The position numbers were made by a program, and so were the translations under genes. Positions 5,876 through 7,333 of a stretch of DNA of 7,333 bases are shown piece after piece. The notes under the pieces are model-generated. The model ran no database searches. It saw nothing but the letters and a program-made list of their open reading frames with translations, and was not told where the DNA came from. Positions within the stretch are counted from its first letter, which is position 1. Each line of letters begins with the position of its first letter. The stretch is from Gammaproteobacteria bacterium (GTDB taxonomy: Bacteria > Pseudomonadota > Gammaproteobacteria > GRL18): NCBI GenBank assembly GCA_023144715.1, contig JAGLFC010000004.1, forward strand, positions 1-7,333, read 5' to 3'.

Positions 5876-6805
5876 TTATTTTGGCACATAAAAATAACTT
5901 TCCAATTGCTCTTTCGTCAATAAAAAGATTCCTTGACCACCCTGCTCAAATTCTAGCCAATAAAAAGGTAAATCAGGATAGCGTTGTTGTAAGGCATAAT
6001 CACTATTACCCACTTCAACAATCAAAATACCTGTTGTAGTCAAATATTGAGCCGCTTGTTCTAACATAGGAATGACTAATTCAAGTCCATCCTGACCTGC
6101 GGCTAAACCAATCTCTGGTTCTGAATGAAATTCTTTAGGCATATTTGCCAAATCGTCTGCATCCACATAAGGCGGATTAGACACAATAATATCATATTGC
6201 TTTTCAGGAATATTCTTAAATAAATCAGACTCAATTAATGTGACTTGATCATGCAATTGATGTCGTTCTACATTTTTACGTGCCACTGCTAGAGCATCTT
6301 TAGAAATATCAACGGCATCAATAGAGGCATGAGGAAAGTAATAAGCATTGGCAATCGCAATGCAAGCACTGCCGGTACAGAGATCGAGGATATTTTCAAC
6401 CTGTTCAGGATCAACCCAAGGTTCATAATGCTTTTGAATTAATTCAGCAATGGGGGAGCGCGGTACTAACACTCGTTCATCAATATAAAAAGACAAACCT
6501 GCAAACCAAGATTCTTGAGTTAAATATGCTGCTGGAATTTTTTCTTTAGCACGACGTAATAAAATATCAATCAGTGCTTTTTTTTCATCCACAGTGACGT
6601 GTGAAGAAAAATAAAGGGAATGAGTATCAGGTTCTAAATGCAGTGTATGTAACACGAGATAAGCGGCTTCATCAATGGCTGTGGTATTACCATGACCATA
6701 AAATAAATCAGATTGTTTAAAAAGACTTGCACCCCAACGAACAAAATCTGTAATCGTGTTTAATGATTCAAATAATGACTCTCTGCTGTATTCAATATTG
6801 GACAC
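5876..6805 (-). CDS. prmB: 50S ribosomal protein L3 N5-glutamine methyltransferase PrmB
   Basis: PrmB uses S-adenosylmethionine to methylate a glutamine of ribosomal protein L3. The 309-residue protein equals the E. coli length (310) and has the N-terminal helical domain (about 1-90), PAAYLT (91-96), VPRSPIAELI (114-123), SAM motif I LDLCTGSACIA (140-150), the acidic DAVDIS strand end (163-168) and the catalytic NPPYVDADDL (210-219). The VPRSPIAELI and NPPYVD forms separate PrmB from the release-factor enzyme PrmC and from HemK-like relatives. The start is GTG at 6805-6803: GAGGGA (minus strand, 6816-6811) lies 5 bases upstream and an in-frame TAA lies eight codons upstream. An overlapping ATG at 6807-6805 is in another frame and does not give this protein. 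It follows tatD by 37 bases on the same strand, so the two are probably co-transcribed. Confidence 0.95.
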   Translation of the reverse strand: MSNIEYSRESLFESLNTITDFVRWGASLFKQSDLFYGHGNTTAIDEAAYLVLHTLHLEPDTHSLYFSSHVTVDEKKALIDILLRRAKEKIPAAYLTQESWFAGLSFYIDERVLVPRSPIAELIQKHYEPWVDPEQVENILDLCTGSACIAIANAYYFPHASIDAVDISKDALAVARKNVERHQLHDQVTLIESDLFKNIPEKQYDIIVSNPPYVDADDLANMPKEFHSEPEIGLAAGQDGLELVIPMLEQAAQYLTTTGILIVEVGNSDYALQQRYPDLPFYWLEFEQGGQGIFLLTKEQLESYFYVPK

Positions 6806-6810
6806 ATTGA

Positions 6811-6816
6811 TCCCTC
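6811..6816 (-). promoter_or_regulatory. Shine-Dalgarno site for the GTG start of prmB
   Basis: GAGGGA on the minus strand is 5 bases from the GTG at 6805-6803 and only 3 bases from the out-of-frame ATG at 6807-6805. The longer spacing favours the GTG. Confidence 0.6.
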
Positions 6817-6842
6817 TTGCTAAAACTTAATAAAAATACTGA

Positions 6843-7333
6843 TTATAAGGACGGGTCAGCAAATAATCTAAAATAATTTTCTCGTGTAATTTTAGCAATA
6901 TGCTCGACACTCACACCCCGTAATTCTGCTAAAAATTGTGCGGTATAGAGAACATAAGCAGGTTGATTGACTTTACCACGTTTAGGAACAGGTGCAAGAT
7001 AGGGAGAATCGGTTTCAATTAAAAGGCGATCATCGGGTATGGTTTGAGCCACTGCTTGAAGCTCCTTAGCACTTTTAAAGGTGACAATGCCCGAAAAAGA
7101 AATGTAAAAACCTAACTCAAGGGCTTGTTGTGCAGTAGCTTGATCTTCTACAAAGCAGTGCATAATACCACCCACTTGTTCCGCGTGTTCTTCTTGAAGA
7201 AGACGAAGGGTATCATCACGAGCATCACGAGTGTGAATAATAAGAGGTTTGCCTGTGGCAATAGCGGTTTGAATATGAATTCTAAAACGCTCTCTTTGCC
7301 AAGAAAACTGTTGATTTAAAGGATCAGAACCAT
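6843..7333 (-). CDS. TatD-family hydrolase, YcfH type (C-terminal 162 residues; N-terminus outside the window)
   Basis: The frame is open from the window edge to TAA at 6845-6843, giving 162 residues; a full TatD protein is about 260, so roughly the first 100 are missing. TatD enzymes are metal-dependent TIM-barrel DNases/exonucleases of the amidohydrolase superfamily. Visible in order are SWQRERFRIHI (fragment residues 10-20), GKPLIIHTRDA (27-37, metal-binding His33), GGIMHCF (54-60, metal-binding His58) and LIETDSPYLAPVP (104-116, metal Asp108), with the C-terminal tail ENYFRLF. The WQRERF, IIHTRDA and MHCF forms point to the YcfH branch. A GTG at 7175 is an internal valine and not the start, because the homologous sequence continues upstream of it. 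prmB follows 37 bases downstream; the N-terminal metal site (HxH) cannot be checked here. Confidence 0.92.
   Translation of the reverse strand, partial: GSDPLNQQFSWQRERFRIHIQTAIATGKPLIIHTRDARDDTLRLLQEEHAEQVGGIMHCFVEDQATAQQALELGFYISFSGIVTFKSAKELQAVAQTIPDDRLLIETDSPYLAPVPKRGKVNQPAYVLYTAQFLAELRGVSVEHIAKITRENYFRLFADPSL

Noticed and set aside
5850..5889. Imperfect stem GTGC+AAAA / TTTT+GGCAC across the apaH-prmB junction as a bidirectional terminator
   Set aside because: Only 8 pairs with a bulged G, a 19-base loop and no T-run after either arm; too weak to call.
5818..6039. Plus-strand 73-codon open frame bridging the apaH end and antisense prmB
   Set aside because: It overlaps two conserved genes, has no SD and resembles no protein; chance frame in AT-rich DNA.
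7173..7175. GTG as the start of a 110-residue TatD protein
   Set aside because: The same frame stays open to the window edge and encodes conserved TatD sequence (WQRERF, IIHTRDA), so the gene is cut by the window and not short.
7125..7319. Plus-strand 64-codon open frame
   Set aside because: Antisense to conserved TatD motifs; no independent support.

Overview
The window looks like ordinary chromosome of an AT-rich gammaproteobacterium. The evidence is the set of recognisable proteins: a carbamoyltransferase very like the Pseudomonas LPS-core enzyme (WapO/PA5005 type), a LysM protein of the TsaP type directly upstream of dprA, a symmetrical Ap4A hydrolase (ApaH), the ribosomal protein L3 glutamine methyltransferase PrmB, and a YcfH-type TatD nuclease. 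Low G+C by eye suggests a lineage such as sulfur-oxidising or methanotroph-like gammaproteobacteria rather than Pseudomonas, but this is a guess. There is no rRNA, tRNA, CRISPR array, insertion sequence or phage gene that I can support, and no clearly new defence or mobile system.

Layout. Positions 1-1841 are read on the minus strand: a carbamoyltransferase, then 24 bases downstream the first 22 codons of another gene that runs off the window and looks like the N-terminus of a glycosyltransferase. Together they look like part of a lipopolysaccharide core locus. A 104-base divergent intergenic region with a palindromic -10-like element (1903-1910) separates this from a small four- or five-helix membrane protein (1946-2449, plus) rich in conserved-looking His/Asp residues. 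A very AT-rich 205-base gap then holds a good sigma70-type promoter.

Positions 2655-5873 (plus) hold tsaP-like, dprA and apaH. TsaP-like proteins bind peptidoglycan and associate with the type IV pilus secretin, and DprA loads RecA onto incoming single-stranded DNA, so the first two fit a DNA-uptake/transformation theme; their adjacency is common in gammaproteobacteria. The usual outer neighbours (rsmB-fmt-def upstream, tsaC downstream) are absent here, and apaH is present without rsmA-apaG, so the gene order is rearranged. The dprA start is best placed at 3831, 57 bases inside the longest reading frame, and a perfect 9-bp inverted repeat lies between tsaP and dprA.

Positions 5876-7333 (minus) hold tatD (5' part cut off by the window end) followed by prmB, in the same direction 37 bases apart. 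prmB converges on apaH with only 2 bases between the two stop codons. Three gene starts needed a decision: the carbamoyltransferase and prmB start with GTG, each with an in-frame stop just upstream, and dprA starts internally.
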